Assembly: GCA_963422595.1 (NCBI GenBank)
Contig: OY730298.1
Span: 1,715,566-1,779,565, forward strand
Source: G963422595 sp963422595
GTDB taxonomy: Bacteria; Pseudomonadota; Gammaproteobacteria; UBA4575
Direction of reading: 5' to 3'
Length of the DNA: 64,000 nt
Within the stretch, counting starts at the first letter, position 1. Every line of letters starts with the position of its first letter. This document shows positions 22,150-31,599 of this stretch, piece by piece. The notes beneath the pieces are model-generated. The model saw nothing but the letters and a program-made list of their open reading frames with translations. It had not been told where the DNA came from and searched no databases. The position numbers and the translations under genes were made by a program.

Positions 22150-22551
22150 TTACGACAGGGGGACAGGTTGTTCGCCTTGCAGCTGTAGCATGTGGCGAAA
22201 ACCCGAAAGTGCATAGGAGATGAACGTTTCCAGATGTGCCCATGAGTCGGACTGGTCGATTATTTTGCCTGCTTGTTGTTGATCCAGTTGTTTGGCAAAT
22301 ACTCTAACAACGTGGCTGCCATTATCAGCCTCTGCTGGCGGTACCCTTTCACTGGTGATGTATGCTTCAGGATCACTATGCCCGTCTTTGACAGCAGCCA
22401 GTAAATATTCGTATTTGGTTTGATCATTAGATTCAATTTCTCCAAGCACTATAATTGTGTATGCACCAAATTTATAGCGTTGCCTTGGAATTGCCGTGGA
22501 TATGTTCGGTTTTCGCATAAGTTTGTATTTTGTCATGCTAGGATAATGCAA
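22150..22551 (-). CDS. Hypothetical protein
   Basis: A 133-residue soluble protein that I do not recognise. It has a strand-rich first half (YKFGAYTIIVLGEIESND) and a helical C-terminus (AHLETFISYALSGFRHMLQL), with no signal peptide and no cysteine. ATG at 22551 or, five codons later, ATG at 22536 are both possible; neither has a strong ribosome binding site. It is divergent from the RibD-like gene, with 29 bp between their starts, within the accessory insert between mutL and amiC. Confidence 0.5.
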   Translation of the reverse strand: MHYPSMTKYKLMRKPNISTAIPRQRYKFGAYTIIVLGEIESNDQTKYEYLLAAVKDGHSDPEAYITSERVPPAEADNGSHVVRVFAKQLDQQQAGKIIDQSDSWAHLETFISYALSGFRHMLQLQGEQPVPLS

Positions 22552-22580
22552 AATTATTCAGATCAATACATTTTTTAGCA

Positions 22581-23420
22581 ATGATGACTAAACAGCTGGT
22601 GCGCCTTTTCCCACAACCGTCTGCCACGTATGAATTGAAAAATCTATATCTATATCACTATGGCTGGTATCGGCCGCATCGGAGCAGGCCCGTGGTAGCC
22701 GCTAACTTTGTAACCAGTATTGATGGACGTATTGCCATAAGCAATAACCCAAATGCGGCTCTACACTTGCCAGCAGCTTTGACGAGCAAAGAAGATTTCC
22801 GTCTTTTCCTGGAGTTGCACGCACAAGCCGATTGCCTGATCACTCATGGCGGCTACTTGCGCACTCTAACAAAAAACGTGCTTGGTAATATATTGCAATT
22901 ACCCAAAGACCGGGAGTTTGAGGACTTGTACGCATGGCGCCAACAACAGGGCATCAGACCATACCCGGACGTCGTCATCGCCAGTTCCAGCCTGGATTTT
23001 CCGCTGCACCGGTCTCTTAAAGAAAGTGGACAAAAGGTTTATATTGCCACTGGCCAGGCCGCTGAAGCGGATAAAATTAACAGCTGGGAAAAACAAGGGT
23101 ATGAGGTGTTATTTGCGGGTAAATCGAGATACGCGGAAGGCGCACTTTTGATACCAGCATTGGCGGCACGAAATTATCGGCATATTTATCTGATCGCCGG
23201 ACCTAAGATGCTGCATACTGTAGTGCAGGATCAGCAGTTGGATAGATTGTATTTAAGTAGCTCGCACCAGTTGCTTGGCGGTGAAATATTCAGGACTATT
23301 GCAGACGGGGGCGTGTTAGCTGGATGCCGACTGCAACTAGCTTCATTGTTCTATGATGAGGTTTCGGAAAATCACTGCGGACAGTTTTTCAGTAGCTACC
23401 AATGTATTTATGATAGATAA
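22581..23420 (+). CDS. RibD C-terminal/dihydrofolate-reductase-like protein
   Basis: A 279-residue protein with the RibD reductase fold: RPVVAANFVTSIDGRIAISN near residue 37-56, where the substrate binds, DCLITHGGYLRTL, the nucleotide-site region ALLIPALAARNYRHIYLIAG, and the C-terminal LGGEIFRTIADGGVLAGCRL. It lacks the deaminase domain of bifunctional RibD. Such stand-alone homologues reduce pyrimidine-like or other substrates with NADPH; the true substrate is unknown here. It is followed after 21 bp by sohB on the same strand, possibly one transcript. Confidence 0.78.
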   Translation: MMTKQLVRLFPQPSATYELKNLYLYHYGWYRPHRSRPVVAANFVTSIDGRIAISNNPNAALHLPAALTSKEDFRLFLELHAQADCLITHGGYLRTLTKNVLGNILQLPKDREFEDLYAWRQQQGIRPYPDVVIASSSLDFPLHRSLKESGQKVYIATGQAAEADKINSWEKQGYEVLFAGKSRYAEGALLIPALAARNYRHIYLIAGPKMLHTVVQDQQLDRLYLSSSHQLLGGEIFRTIADGGVLAGCRLQLASLFYDEVSENHCGQFFSSYQCIYDR

Positions 23421-23441
23421 AGAGACAGGGACTTATTTACT

Positions 23442-24470
23442 ATGATTGAATTCATTTCTGAATATGGATTGTTTTTAGCTAAAACAGTTACCGCATTAAT
23501 CGCGCTCTGGTTGCTAATAGGCTTGATGCTTTCTCTTGCAAAGAAAACGCGCGCAGACGATCACCTTGAGATAACTCATGTAAATAAAAAATATAAATCT
23601 ATGTCGGACGCCTTGCAGGCCACGCTGTTGTCCAGAAAAGAATTTAAGAAAGTAAAAAAACAAAGCAAAAAAAAGACTAAACAGGAGCAGAAAACCAATG
23701 TAAGCGCGACCAGGAAGCGTGTCTTCGTGCTAAGTTTTCTCGGTAATATTAAGGCCTCCGCGGCACGCCATTTGCGCAAGGAGATTACTGCGGTCTTGTC
23801 AATAGCTTCCAGCAGGGATGAGGTCGTGGTGTGCCTGGAAAACGCGGGCGGCCTGGTGCATGAGCACGGTTTTGCCGCCTCTCAGCTATCCCGCATTAAG
23901 CAAAAAGGCATCCCTCTTACTGTAGCGGTGGATAAGGTGGCAGCCAGCGGCGGCTACCTTATGGCCTGCGTCGCCGATAAGATCCTGGCCGCACCCTTTG
24001 CCGTCGTCGGTTCTATCGGCGTACTGGCGCAACTGCCTAATTTTAATCGCATGCTTGATAAACACGGGGTTGACTTTGAGATGATGAAGGCCGGCACGCT
24101 TAAACGCACGCTTACTATGTTCGGTAAAAATACTCCGGAAGACCGCGAGCACTTTAACCAGCAACTGGAGGATACGCACGCCTTATTCAAGGAGTTCGTA
24201 ATGGATAATCGCCCAAATCTGGATATTGATAGGGTGGCAACCGGTGAGCACTGGCTCGCCAGCCGCGCACTGGCACTTAATCTGGTTGATGAGCTGATGA
24301 CCAGCGATGATTATCTGCTGGATGCCAGTCACAAGGCAGATATCTATGAGGTCACTTACGCCATGCCGAAAACTGTTGGTGAACGTCTCGCCACTACTAT
24401 ACAGGCGGTGACGGATAAATTATTTTTTTCCTGGTGGCAAAAAGATCAGGACTCAAAGCTGTTCAGCTAA
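23442..24470 (+). CDS. sohB: Probable protease SohB (S49 family)
   Basis: An inner-membrane signal-peptide-peptidase-like serine protease of 342 residues. One N-terminal membrane helix (VTALIALWLLIGLMLSLA) is followed by a highly basic lysine-rich linker (about 60-90: EFKKVKKQSKKKTKQ) and the S49 domain. That domain has VVCLENAGGLVHEHGFAASQ, the catalytic serine in KVAASGGYLMACVADKI, and the lysine-bearing GSIGVLAQLPNF region. Length matches SohB rather than SppA. It lies in the accessory block between mutL and amiC, downstream of the RibD-like gene. Confidence 0.9.
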   Translation: MIEFISEYGLFLAKTVTALIALWLLIGLMLSLAKKTRADDHLEITHVNKKYKSMSDALQATLLSRKEFKKVKKQSKKKTKQEQKTNVSATRKRVFVLSFLGNIKASAARHLRKEITAVLSIASSRDEVVVCLENAGGLVHEHGFAASQLSRIKQKGIPLTVAVDKVAASGGYLMACVADKILAAPFAVVGSIGVLAQLPNFNRMLDKHGVDFEMMKAGTLKRTLTMFGKNTPEDREHFNQQLEDTHALFKEFVMDNRPNLDIDRVATGEHWLASRALALNLVDELMTSDDYLLDASHKADIYEVTYAMPKTVGERLATTIQAVTDKLFFSWWQKDQDSKLFS

Positions 24471-24589
24471 AAGATCATGTTATTTGAATGTGACAGGAAA
24501 CGCGCACGCCATTCATTAGACGTGCCATCAACTGTTGGCGCAAAGAAGCATGCCGGACCGATGCCTGACGCGCGTCTGATAGTCCATTA

Positions 24590-24940
24590 TTAATGGGCGC
24601 TGATTATCAGTTCTTTTTGTAGCCGCGGTAATGCGCGCGTGAATATCCTGGGGTCACCTTGCGGTTTTGCCAAAATCAATGCTCCCCGAATGCTGACGAC
24701 GATGCCTTCAGCGGTTGCACTTGCCTGTCTGGTCGTAAACTCTTTGCGTTATTTCGATATTATCCATGACGGCATCCGCCATTGTAGTTTTTCCGCCGGG
24801 GAAAAATGATAAAGGCTGCTTTTGCCGAGACCCGTGCGAGCAGTGATTTCTGAAAGTGATGCGCCTGAGAACCCACGTTCTCTAAAAGTCTCACCTAAAG
24901 CTGGAATAACGTCGCTACGCGCCGCGGCTTCTCTGGCCAT
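24590..24940 (-). pseudogene. TetR-family regulator, decayed
   Basis: The first 45 codons encode a good TetR HTH (VIPALGETFRERGFSGASL, EITARTGLGKSSLYHF). At 24802-24806 the T-run on the coding strand is one base short, so YHFFPGGKTTMADAV is converted into an unrelated frame that soon stops. A C-terminal piece in another frame (EGIVVSIRGALILAKPQGDP) survives up to a TAA at 24590. The central ligand domain is largely missing, so this is more than one frameshift. It starts 4 bp after the DUF1348 gene, which it presumably once controlled. Confidence 0.75.
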
Positions 24941-24943
24941 GCT

Positions 24944-25411
24944 CTAGAGTCCTAGTTCTGTCAACCCCGGGTGATCATCCGGCCGCATCCCTTGCTCCCA
25001 TAAAAATTTTCGTTCGGACGCCAGGATTGGAACGTCGTTGATACTGGCTTCACGCCTGCACATAAGCCCGCGCTCGTCAAATTCCCAGTTTTCATTGCCG
25101 TGCGCCCGGAACCAGCTTCCTGAATCGTCGCGCCATTCGTATTGGAAGCGTACCGCGATGCGGTTTTCATGAAATGCCCAAAGTTCCTTGATCAAACGAT
25201 AGTCGAGTTCCTGCGCCCACTTGCGCTGTAGAAAAGCTACGATTTCCTCGCGCCCCCGAAAAAACTCTTCCCGGTTACGCCAGCGGCTGTCTTCGGTGTA
25301 TGCAAGTGAGACTTTTTCCGGATCGCGCAGGTTCCAGGCATTTTCGGCCATACGGACTTTTTGCATGGCGGTTTGCTTAGTAAACGGCGGGAGGGGTGGT
25401 CGTTCAGACAT
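24944..25411 (-). CDS. DUF1348 (NTF2-like) protein
   Basis: A 155-residue cytoplasmic protein with the clear DUF1348 pattern: PPFTKQTAMQKVRMAENAWN, SLAYTEDSRWRNREEF, REEIVAFLQRKWAQELDYRL, AVRFQYEWRDDSGSWFRAHG and NENWEFDERGLM. The family has the SnoaL/NTF2 cone fold and no proven reaction. It is commonly encoded with a TetR regulator, as here. A perfect TetR-type palindrome lies 17 bp upstream of its ATG, so it was probably repressed by the neighbouring, now decayed, regulator. Confidence 0.85.
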   Translation of the reverse strand: MSERPPLPPFTKQTAMQKVRMAENAWNLRDPEKVSLAYTEDSRWRNREEFFRGREEIVAFLQRKWAQELDYRLIKELWAFHENRIAVRFQYEWRDDSGSWFRAHGNENWEFDERGLMCRREASINDVPILASERKFLWEQGMRPDDHPGLTELGL

Positions 25412-25427
25412 TATTAAATCTCCTGTG

Positions 25428-25443
25428 TGTACCGATTGGTACA
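25428..25443. promoter_or_regulatory. TetR-type operator upstream of DUF1348
   Basis: TGTACCGATTGGTACA is a perfect inverted repeat with 6-bp arms and a 4-bp centre, immediately upstream of the DUF1348-tetR pair. The spacing and the ACCGATTGGT core fit TetR-family operators. The adjacent regulator is a pseudogene, so the site may be orphaned. Confidence 0.6.
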
Positions 25444-25519
25444 GTATATATTAACGTGAGGATTGCGAATGTTTGCTCCGCCACGAGCGCAAGTGCCCAG
25501 CAGTGGATTAAATTTGGAT

Positions 25520-26884
25520 TCAGGTGCCTGTCGATGCCGGGATGGTAAGCACCTGCCCTACTCTTATTACATCCGATTTAAGCGCATTCAATCTTCTTAA
25601 ATCTATAACGCTTACATGGTAACGATGTGCGATACCTGACAAGGTGTCACCACGACGTATAGTGTGCGCACCACCCTTTCCTAAATGCGCCAACAACACA
25701 TCATTGGGTGCATGATCGCGTAAGTATCTACGCACACCTTTCAGTATGGCCACCGCTAATTTTTGTTGGTGCCTCTTACTTCTCAATCTTCGCTCTTCCT
25801 GCCGGTTGGATATAAAAGCCGTTTCCACTAACACCGATGGAATATCCGGAGATTTCAATACCGCAAAGCCGGCTTGTTCCACCTGCGGACGTAGAATGTT
25901 TCCAATTAAATCCAGTTCGCTGAGTATGGATTCCGCGAGATCAATACTGGCTTTAATGGTGCCATTCTGTGATAATTCGATTAATGTCTTCTTTACGTCA
26001 TCTTTATAGTATTTAAGATTGACTTGACCAATCTTGTCCGCCGCATTTTCACGTTGCGCTAAAATGCGCGCCTGCTCACTGCTGGCGGCGTGCTGTGATA
26101 ATACATATACCGAGGAACCACGTGCTTTGCGATCTACCGCGGCATCGGCGTGAATCGAAATAAACACATCGGCCTTCGGATCACGTGCCTTTTGAATCCT
26201 GTCCCTTAGCGGCATAAACACGTCACGCTTACGAATCAAAACTGCCCGCATGCCTTTTTCCTTATCAATAAGCTTTTGCAAACGTTTGGCAATTGATAAC
26301 ACGATATCTTTCTCGCGACTTCCGCCATGACCGATGGCGCCCGGATCTTTGCCTCCATGCCCGGCATCAATGGCGATAATCGCGTCACGAATATTCATTG
26401 GCGCTTCCCGTACTGTCAAAACGGGTTGATCCCGATTTTCCTGAGTGGTTGCCATCAAATTGATTACCAGTCTGTGGTTTTTGCCTGGCGATGGCGTAAG
26501 CAAAAAGCTCTTTGGCCTCACTGCCATATTCAGGTCAAATACCACGCGCAATTTTTCACGTGACTTTTGCGCATAGCGTAGCCGCTGTAACAAGGGGCCT
26601 ACAATTGGCGGGGTCGTCAACTGGCCGTTCGCATCGCACTTTTCAATATCAAGCACGACTCGATCAGGATTTTGCAACACAAATATGCGGTGTTCTGCGG
26701 TTGCAGACAAATCAAATACCACGCGCGTGTAGCTTAGATGATCGGCTATACGTATACCCTGCACTTTTGCTATTTCCGCAGTACCAGGAAGCGGAAAACC
26801 AAGTAGTAATAGCGGAATAATCAGGGTTACGAAAAGACACCTGTCCCCTTGACACGCTTTGATGCCAGGGAACAATGCTCGCAT
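25520..26884 (-). CDS. amiC: N-acetylmuramoyl-L-alanine amidase AmiC/AmiB type with AMIN and LysM domains
   Basis: A periplasmic cell-wall hydrolase that splits septal peptidoglycan. From ATG 26884 it has 454 residues: a hydrophobic signal (LFVTLIIPLLLLGFPLPGTA), an AMIN domain (GIRIADHLSYTRVVFDLS), the Amidase_3 catalytic domain with zinc ligands in AIDAGHGGKDPGAIG, ISIHADAA and SVLVETAFISN, and a C-terminal LysM (HTIRRGDTLSGIAHRYHVS). The frame also runs 19 codons further upstream from a GTG, which would put the signal deeper; this is less likely. It sits downstream of tsaE on the same strand. Confidence 0.92.
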   Translation of the reverse strand: MRALFPGIKACQGDRCLFVTLIIPLLLLGFPLPGTAEIAKVQGIRIADHLSYTRVVFDLSATAEHRIFVLQNPDRVVLDIEKCDANGQLTTPPIVGPLLQRLRYAQKSREKLRVVFDLNMAVRPKSFLLTPSPGKNHRLVINLMATTQENRDQPVLTVREAPMNIRDAIIAIDAGHGGKDPGAIGHGGSREKDIVLSIAKRLQKLIDKEKGMRAVLIRKRDVFMPLRDRIQKARDPKADVFISIHADAAVDRKARGSSVYVLSQHAASSEQARILAQRENAADKIGQVNLKYYKDDVKKTLIELSQNGTIKASIDLAESILSELDLIGNILRPQVEQAGFAVLKSPDIPSVLVETAFISNRQEERRLRSKRHQQKLAVAILKGVRRYLRDHAPNDVLLAHLGKGGAHTIRRGDTLSGIAHRYHVSVIDLRRLNALKSDVIRVGQVLTIPASTGT

Positions 26885-27026
26885 AGTAGGGGCTATCAAC
26901 TGTCGCACCGGAAATTTAATAACCTCAGGCGGTAAAACCACATGGAAAGTGTGACAAGTTTATACGAAATTGCAAGTAAAACCTTAATAAAAATAGTAGT
27001 CTATAGTAGATATCTTAAGCCTAACC

Positions 27027-27470
27027 TCACAATTTGGCAATAATTGATTGACCTTGCGCGGATTCGGCATGGTATTGGATGTCACGACAGTCACCTGAAT
27101 GTCTGAAAACGAACTTAAGGTCGGCTTTGGGCACACAGATCGCTGCACGTTCGGGCCATTCAATCAGGCAGATAGCGTCTGCTTCAGCAGATAAGTCCCG
27201 GATGCCCAAATATTCAAGCTCGCGCGCATCTTGTAAGCGATATAAATCGAAATGATAAAGCGTCACATCGGTAAGGCTGTATGCTTCAACCAATGAAAAG
27301 GTCGGGCTTTTTACTATGCCCGCATGTCCGAATGCACGAATGAAGCCTCGCGCGAAGGTGGTCTTTCCAGTTCCCAGTTCACCAGACAGATAAATGATCA
27401 ATGGAGATGGGCAATATTTTGCTACCCGCGCACCTAAATCTTGAGTAGCAGACTCTTGCGCTAATCGCAT
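27027..27470 (-). CDS. tsaE: tRNA threonylcarbamoyladenosine biosynthesis ATPase TsaE
   Basis: The ATPase of the TsaBDE complex that makes t6A37. The 147-residue protein has the Walker A motif YLSGELGTGKTTFARGF, then VKSPTFSLVEAY, YHFDLYRLQDARELEYLGI and ICLIEWPERA, all typical. Its start overlaps the 3' end of nnr by 10 bp. Gene order nnr-tsaE-amiC is widely conserved. Confidence 0.96.
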   Translation of the reverse strand: MRLAQESATQDLGARVAKYCPSPLIIYLSGELGTGKTTFARGFIRAFGHAGIVKSPTFSLVEAYSLTDVTLYHFDLYRLQDARELEYLGIRDLSAEADAICLIEWPERAAICVPKADLKFVFRHSGDCRDIQYHAESAQGQSIIAKL

Positions 27471-28945
27471 GCCGCATTGACAAGTTTTCGCAACGGCATA
27501 AACAGGTCACTTGCCAACATCCCGCGCGTGCCACTGCGTGCCGCCATATCGGCACTCTCGGCATGCAGCTGCACACCGAAACACGTGGCATCATAGGTGT
27601 CTAGCCCCTGTGCGATCAGCCCCGCAATGATCCCCGTCAGCACGTCCCCCATCCCACCTGAAGCCATACCAGGATTTCCGGCAGTACAAATGGAGACTTG
27701 CTGGCGTGACGCTACGAGCGTACCGCTGCCTTTGAGTGCGCACACTCCACCATATTGTCGTGGTATGGCCTGAACAAATTCGAAACGCCGGTTTTGAATT
27801 TCATGAGCGGTGGTTTTTAATAAGCGCGCAGCTTCTCGCGGATGCGGAGTTAATACCCAGGACGGTTTTTGTACCGGCTCTTGTGCCAGTAGATTGAGCG
27901 CGTCTGCATCTATCACCAAAGGCAAATCGCATTCCAGGATGCGCGCGAATAAATTTTTTGCCCACTGATTTTGCCCCAGGCCGGGGCCTATAGCCACGAC
28001 CGTAGCTCGATTTAGCAGGGGGTTAAGGTCTTTGGCACCTGCAACTGCATGCACCATCACTTCCCGGCATGAGTTGATGGCGATGCCCGCGTGCCGTAAT
28101 TGAGTAGCTACAGATACCAGACCGCAACCGCTTCTCGCTGCCGCTTCTGCCGCCAGCCCTACGGAACCCGCCATACCTTTGTTACCACCGATTACCAAGA
28201 CATGACCAAAATCGCCTTTGTGCGCATCCGCATATCGCTCACCTAAGTGCGCGTACAATTTAGTCAGATCAATATTGTGACAAGCTGTTGATACCGATTG
28301 GGTAGCTTCTTCGGGAATTTGCAAGCTGTTAAAAAACACTTTACCCGAATACTTACGGCCTGCTGCCGTTAAAAGCCCTAGCTTCATACCTGCAAAAGTA
28401 ATCGTCGCATCTGCAATAACGGCGGTGCCTAAGGCAACCCCACGATCCGCATCCAATCCCGATGGCAGGTCCACGCTTAAAACCGGCGCATGATGCTCGT
28501 TTATGAGATTGATGACGGCAGCAAACTCATGTTTTACGGCGCGTTTTAAACCCGTGCCTAACAAGGCATCAATGACAAGATCGCAGTCTGATGATAGTTG
28601 CTCAATAAAGGTTGAGCATTCACCCTTGCCGCCAACATATAAATCATGCGCTTTTTTTGCGTCCCCACAAAGCCTGCTATGATCGCCCACTTGAATGACG
28701 GACACCTGTAGCTTCGCGGACTTGGCTAAGTTTGCGATCACATAGCCGTCACCACCATTATTTCCAGTACCCGCTAATACGATGATTCGCTGTGCCTCAG
28801 GCCATAATTTCCGGATAACCTCAAAAGCCGCCTCGCCGGCCCGTCGCATTAAGCTAAAACCTGATACATTAAGCTCTTCAATAGCGATACGATCTAATTC
28901 ACGCACTTGTTTGGCAAGATAAATTTTTTCAGGAATGACGCGCAT
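27461..28945 (-). CDS. nnr: Bifunctional NAD(P)H-hydrate epimerase/dehydratase Nnr
   Basis: Repairs hydrated NAD(P)H. The N-terminal epimerase domain (about 1-215) has VLAGTGNNGGDGYVIANLA and VDLPSGLDADRG. The C-terminal ADP-dependent dehydratase domain (about 225-490) has FGHVLVIGGNKGMAGSVGLA, VVAIGPGLGQ, LTPHPREAARLL and the catalytic NPGMASGGMGDVLTGIIAG. Full length at 494 residues. It is divergent from queG, with 54 bp between the two start codons, an arrangement found in many gammaproteobacteria. Confidence 0.96.
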   Translation of the reverse strand: MRVIPEKIYLAKQVRELDRIAIEELNVSGFSLMRRAGEAAFEVIRKLWPEAQRIIVLAGTGNNGGDGYVIANLAKSAKLQVSVIQVGDHSRLCGDAKKAHDLYVGGKGECSTFIEQLSSDCDLVIDALLGTGLKRAVKHEFAAVINLINEHHAPVLSVDLPSGLDADRGVALGTAVIADATITFAGMKLGLLTAAGRKYSGKVFFNSLQIPEEATQSVSTACHNIDLTKLYAHLGERYADAHKGDFGHVLVIGGNKGMAGSVGLAAEAAARSGCGLVSVATQLRHAGIAINSCREVMVHAVAGAKDLNPLLNRATVVAIGPGLGQNQWAKNLFARILECDLPLVIDADALNLLAQEPVQKPSWVLTPHPREAARLLKTTAHEIQNRRFEFVQAIPRQYGGVCALKGSGTLVASRQQVSICTAGNPGMASGGMGDVLTGIIAGLIAQGLDTYDATCFGVQLHAESADMAARSGTRGMLASDLFMPLRKLVNAACD

Positions 28946-28999
28946 AGTTCAATTATACGTGAGCGTAATCGCTATCTTTAATAAAATTTTTTCCAGTCA

Positions 29000-30097
29000 A
29001 TGAGTTCATCAACCTCGGATTTTTCCGCATTGGCACAACAAATTAAATATTGGGGGGCAGAGCTTGGCTTCGACGACGTTGGCTTCACGGATACAGAGCT
29101 TGGTAAGCACGAAGCCCACCTGATGAATTGGCTGCAAGCAGGGCATCACGGAGAAATGCACTATATGAGCAGACATGGCATTAAACGCTCCCGACCCGAA
29201 AAATTAATGCCCGGCACAATTCGCATCATTTCCACGCGCATTAACTACCAAGCCCCGGACGCCCATAACGGAGAAGACGTCCTGAGCAATAAAAACCAAG
29301 CCTACATTTCCCGCTACGCATTAGGTCGTGATTATCACAAGGTAATTCGCGCGCGCCTGCAAAAACTGGCCGCGCGCATCGAAATGAAAGTTGGTTCATT
29401 TGGTTATCGTGCATTCGTGGACAGCGCGCCAGTATTAGAAAAGGCACTTGCCGAGAAGGCAGGCCTGGGTTGGATTGGAAAACACACGAATCTAATCAAT
29501 CGTGAGTGTGGCTCATGGTTCTTCCTGGGAGAGCTGTACACAAACCTACCCCTGCCTGCCGATAAACCCGTTGATAACCACTGCGGAACTTGCCGCACGT
29601 GTATGGATGTTTGCCCAACAAAGGCGATTATTGGTGCCTATAAGCTGGATGCGAGGCGTTGTATCTCGTACCACACTATCGAATTAAAAGGCGCTATCCC
29701 GATAGAATTCAGAAAGGCCGTAGGAAATCGTATCTTTGGTTGCGATGATTGCCAGTTGTATTGCCCCTGGAATCGATTTGAGAAGAAAAGCAAGCTCGCT
29801 GATTTTGCTGTGCGAAATAATCTGGACGCGCCCAATTTGATAGATTTGTTCAAGTGGAACGAGCAGGAATTTCTAAACAATACCCAAGGTTCGGCAATTC
29901 GCCGTATTGGTTACGTATGCTGGCTAAGAAACATTGCGGTGGCACTGGGTAACGCGCCGCACACGCCAGCAGTCGTTAACGCCCTAAAAGCAAAACAAAA
30001 TCATCCCAGCGAGTTAGTGCGTGAACACGTTGAATGGGCGTTAGCGCAACACGGCACCTTAAAGTTAAGTGCCGGAAATACCCATCTAATTACTTAA
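29000..30097 (+). CDS. queG: Epoxyqueuosine reductase QueG
   Basis: Reduces epoxyqueuosine to queuosine in tRNA using cobalamin and two 4Fe-4S clusters. The 365-residue protein shows the N-terminal DUF1730 region (AELGFDDVGFTDTELG, RPEKLMPGTIRIISTRINY), the catalytic RAFVDSAPVLEKALAEKAGLG stretch (positions about 136-156), the first ferredoxin motif CGTCRTCMDVCPTKAI and the second CDDCQLYCPWNRF, then a HEAT-like C-terminus. It depends on cobalamin, which adds another cobalt demand to the ScnC enzyme encoded at 45.7-46.4 kb. Confidence 0.95.
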   Translation: MSSSTSDFSALAQQIKYWGAELGFDDVGFTDTELGKHEAHLMNWLQAGHHGEMHYMSRHGIKRSRPEKLMPGTIRIISTRINYQAPDAHNGEDVLSNKNQAYISRYALGRDYHKVIRARLQKLAARIEMKVGSFGYRAFVDSAPVLEKALAEKAGLGWIGKHTNLINRECGSWFFLGELYTNLPLPADKPVDNHCGTCRTCMDVCPTKAIIGAYKLDARRCISYHTIELKGAIPIEFRKAVGNRIFGCDDCQLYCPWNRFEKKSKLADFAVRNNLDAPNLIDLFKWNEQEFLNNTQGSAIRRIGYVCWLRNIAVALGNAPHTPAVVNALKAKQNHPSELVREHVEWALAQHGTLKLSAGNTHLIT

Positions 30098-30271
30098 CTT
30101 ACTTAAAAAAAACAGCAGCCAGGAAACATCCAAATTGCTCGCCTGGATGATCTAAACTACCCATCCATTTCCTCCATCTGTCCCAATAAACGGACTAAAA
30201 GATCGCTCTTGTGCATTGCATACAGCGCGAGCACCACGCGCCGGCAGGCAAAAGCAACCTCAGGAACAGGT

Positions 30272-31585
30272 TTACATGTTGTATCCGGTCTCCTCATGTT
30301 GCGTAATATCCAAACCTTCAGTTTCCTGCTGATCGTCTACTCGTAAACCAATGATTGCTTTGATGACTTTTAAAATAACAAAAGTTGCGATTACGGTCCA
30401 AACAAGCACGGCAATGATACCTTGAATTTGTACCCAGACTTGTGAGCTGATCGTCATACCTTCGCCCAAGCCGGCGCCACCAAATTGCTCGGCTATCAGA
30501 ATACCGCAGAGAAACGTGCCCAAAATTCCGCCCACTCCGTGTACCGGAAATACGTCCAGGGAGTCATCAATTTGTAGTACGCGCTTAATAAAGCTGGTGG
30601 CCGCAAAACAAATGAGACCTGCCGCAAGACCAATAATGAGCGCCCCCATGGGGCCGACAAAACCAGAGGCGGGCGTGATAGTGCCCAAACCTGCCACCAT
30701 GCCGGTAACGATGCCGAGCACGCTGGGCTTGCCGTGTTTGACCCATTCTGCAAACATCCATGCCAGTGAGGCCGTGGCAGCACTTATATGTGTGACCAGC
30801 ATGGCCATGCCCGCGTCATGGTTAGCGGCAACCGCGCTGCCGGCATTAAAGCCAAACCACCCCACCCACAACATGCCGGCTCCGGTAACCGTCATCGTCA
30901 GGTTGTGCGGCGGCATCGCGATTCTTGGAAAGCCTTTTCTCTTTCCCAGTACTATCGCAGCGACGATTGCGGATGCGCCCGCAGTTAAATGCACAACCAA
31001 GCCACCGGCAAAGTCCAGCACGCCTATTTCACTTAGCCAGCCGCCACCCCATATCCAGTGACACACGGGAAGATAGACGATAAAAAACCATAGTGCCGAA
31101 AACCACAGCATGGAAGAAAACTTCATGCGCTCGGCAAAGCCGCCTATCGCAAGCGCTGGCGTGATAATGGCAAAGGTCAACTGAAACATTACAAATACCG
31201 TCTCGGGTATGCTGCCGCTTACGGATGAGCGCGTAACGTTTGACAAAAACGTATTGGAAAAGCCCCCCAGCCAGCTATTAATAGTGCCGCCATCACTAAA
31301 GGCCAGACTGTAACCAAACACCAGCCATAGAACAGATATTAAGCAGGTGATGGTGAAGCATTGCATCAATACCGACAGCACGTTTTTACTACGCACCAGG
31401 CCCGCATAAAAAAGAGATAAACCGGGGATGGTCATAAACAATACCAGCGCGGTGGAGGTAAGTAACCAGGCCGTGTCACCAGTGTCTATATCCTGCGCAG
31501 ACACCAGACACGGCAACGCATAAATCGGCAAAATAAGTAACCAAAAATTGTTTTTTATGATTTTCAAATAGCTAGCCATATTCAT
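30272..31585 (-). CDS. amtB: Ammonium transporter AmtB
   Basis: A trimeric inner-membrane ammonium channel. The 437-residue protein has an N-terminal signal-like helix (NFWLLILPIYALPCLVSAQD), eleven predicted membrane segments, and the Amt signatures YAGLVRSKNVLSVLMQCF, HLTAGASAIVAA and FPVHGVGGILGTFL, including the twin histidines of the pore. It starts 14 bp after glnK ends, the classic glnK-amtB pair for nitrogen-controlled uptake. Ammonia released by thiocyanate and cyanate hydrolysis in this organism makes the pairing physiologically relevant. Confidence 0.95.
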   Translation of the reverse strand: MNMASYLKIIKNNFWLLILPIYALPCLVSAQDIDTGDTAWLLTSTALVLFMTIPGLSLFYAGLVRSKNVLSVLMQCFTITCLISVLWLVFGYSLAFSDGGTINSWLGGFSNTFLSNVTRSSVSGSIPETVFVMFQLTFAIITPALAIGGFAERMKFSSMLWFSALWFFIVYLPVCHWIWGGGWLSEIGVLDFAGGLVVHLTAGASAIVAAIVLGKRKGFPRIAMPPHNLTMTVTGAGMLWVGWFGFNAGSAVAANHDAGMAMLVTHISAATASLAWMFAEWVKHGKPSVLGIVTGMVAGLGTITPASGFVGPMGALIIGLAAGLICFAATSFIKRVLQIDDSLDVFPVHGVGGILGTFLCGILIAEQFGGAGLGEGMTISSQVWVQIQGIIAVLVWTVIATFVILKVIKAIIGLRVDDQQETEGLDITQHEETGYNM

Positions 31586-31599
31586 TCCCCCGCTTATGC

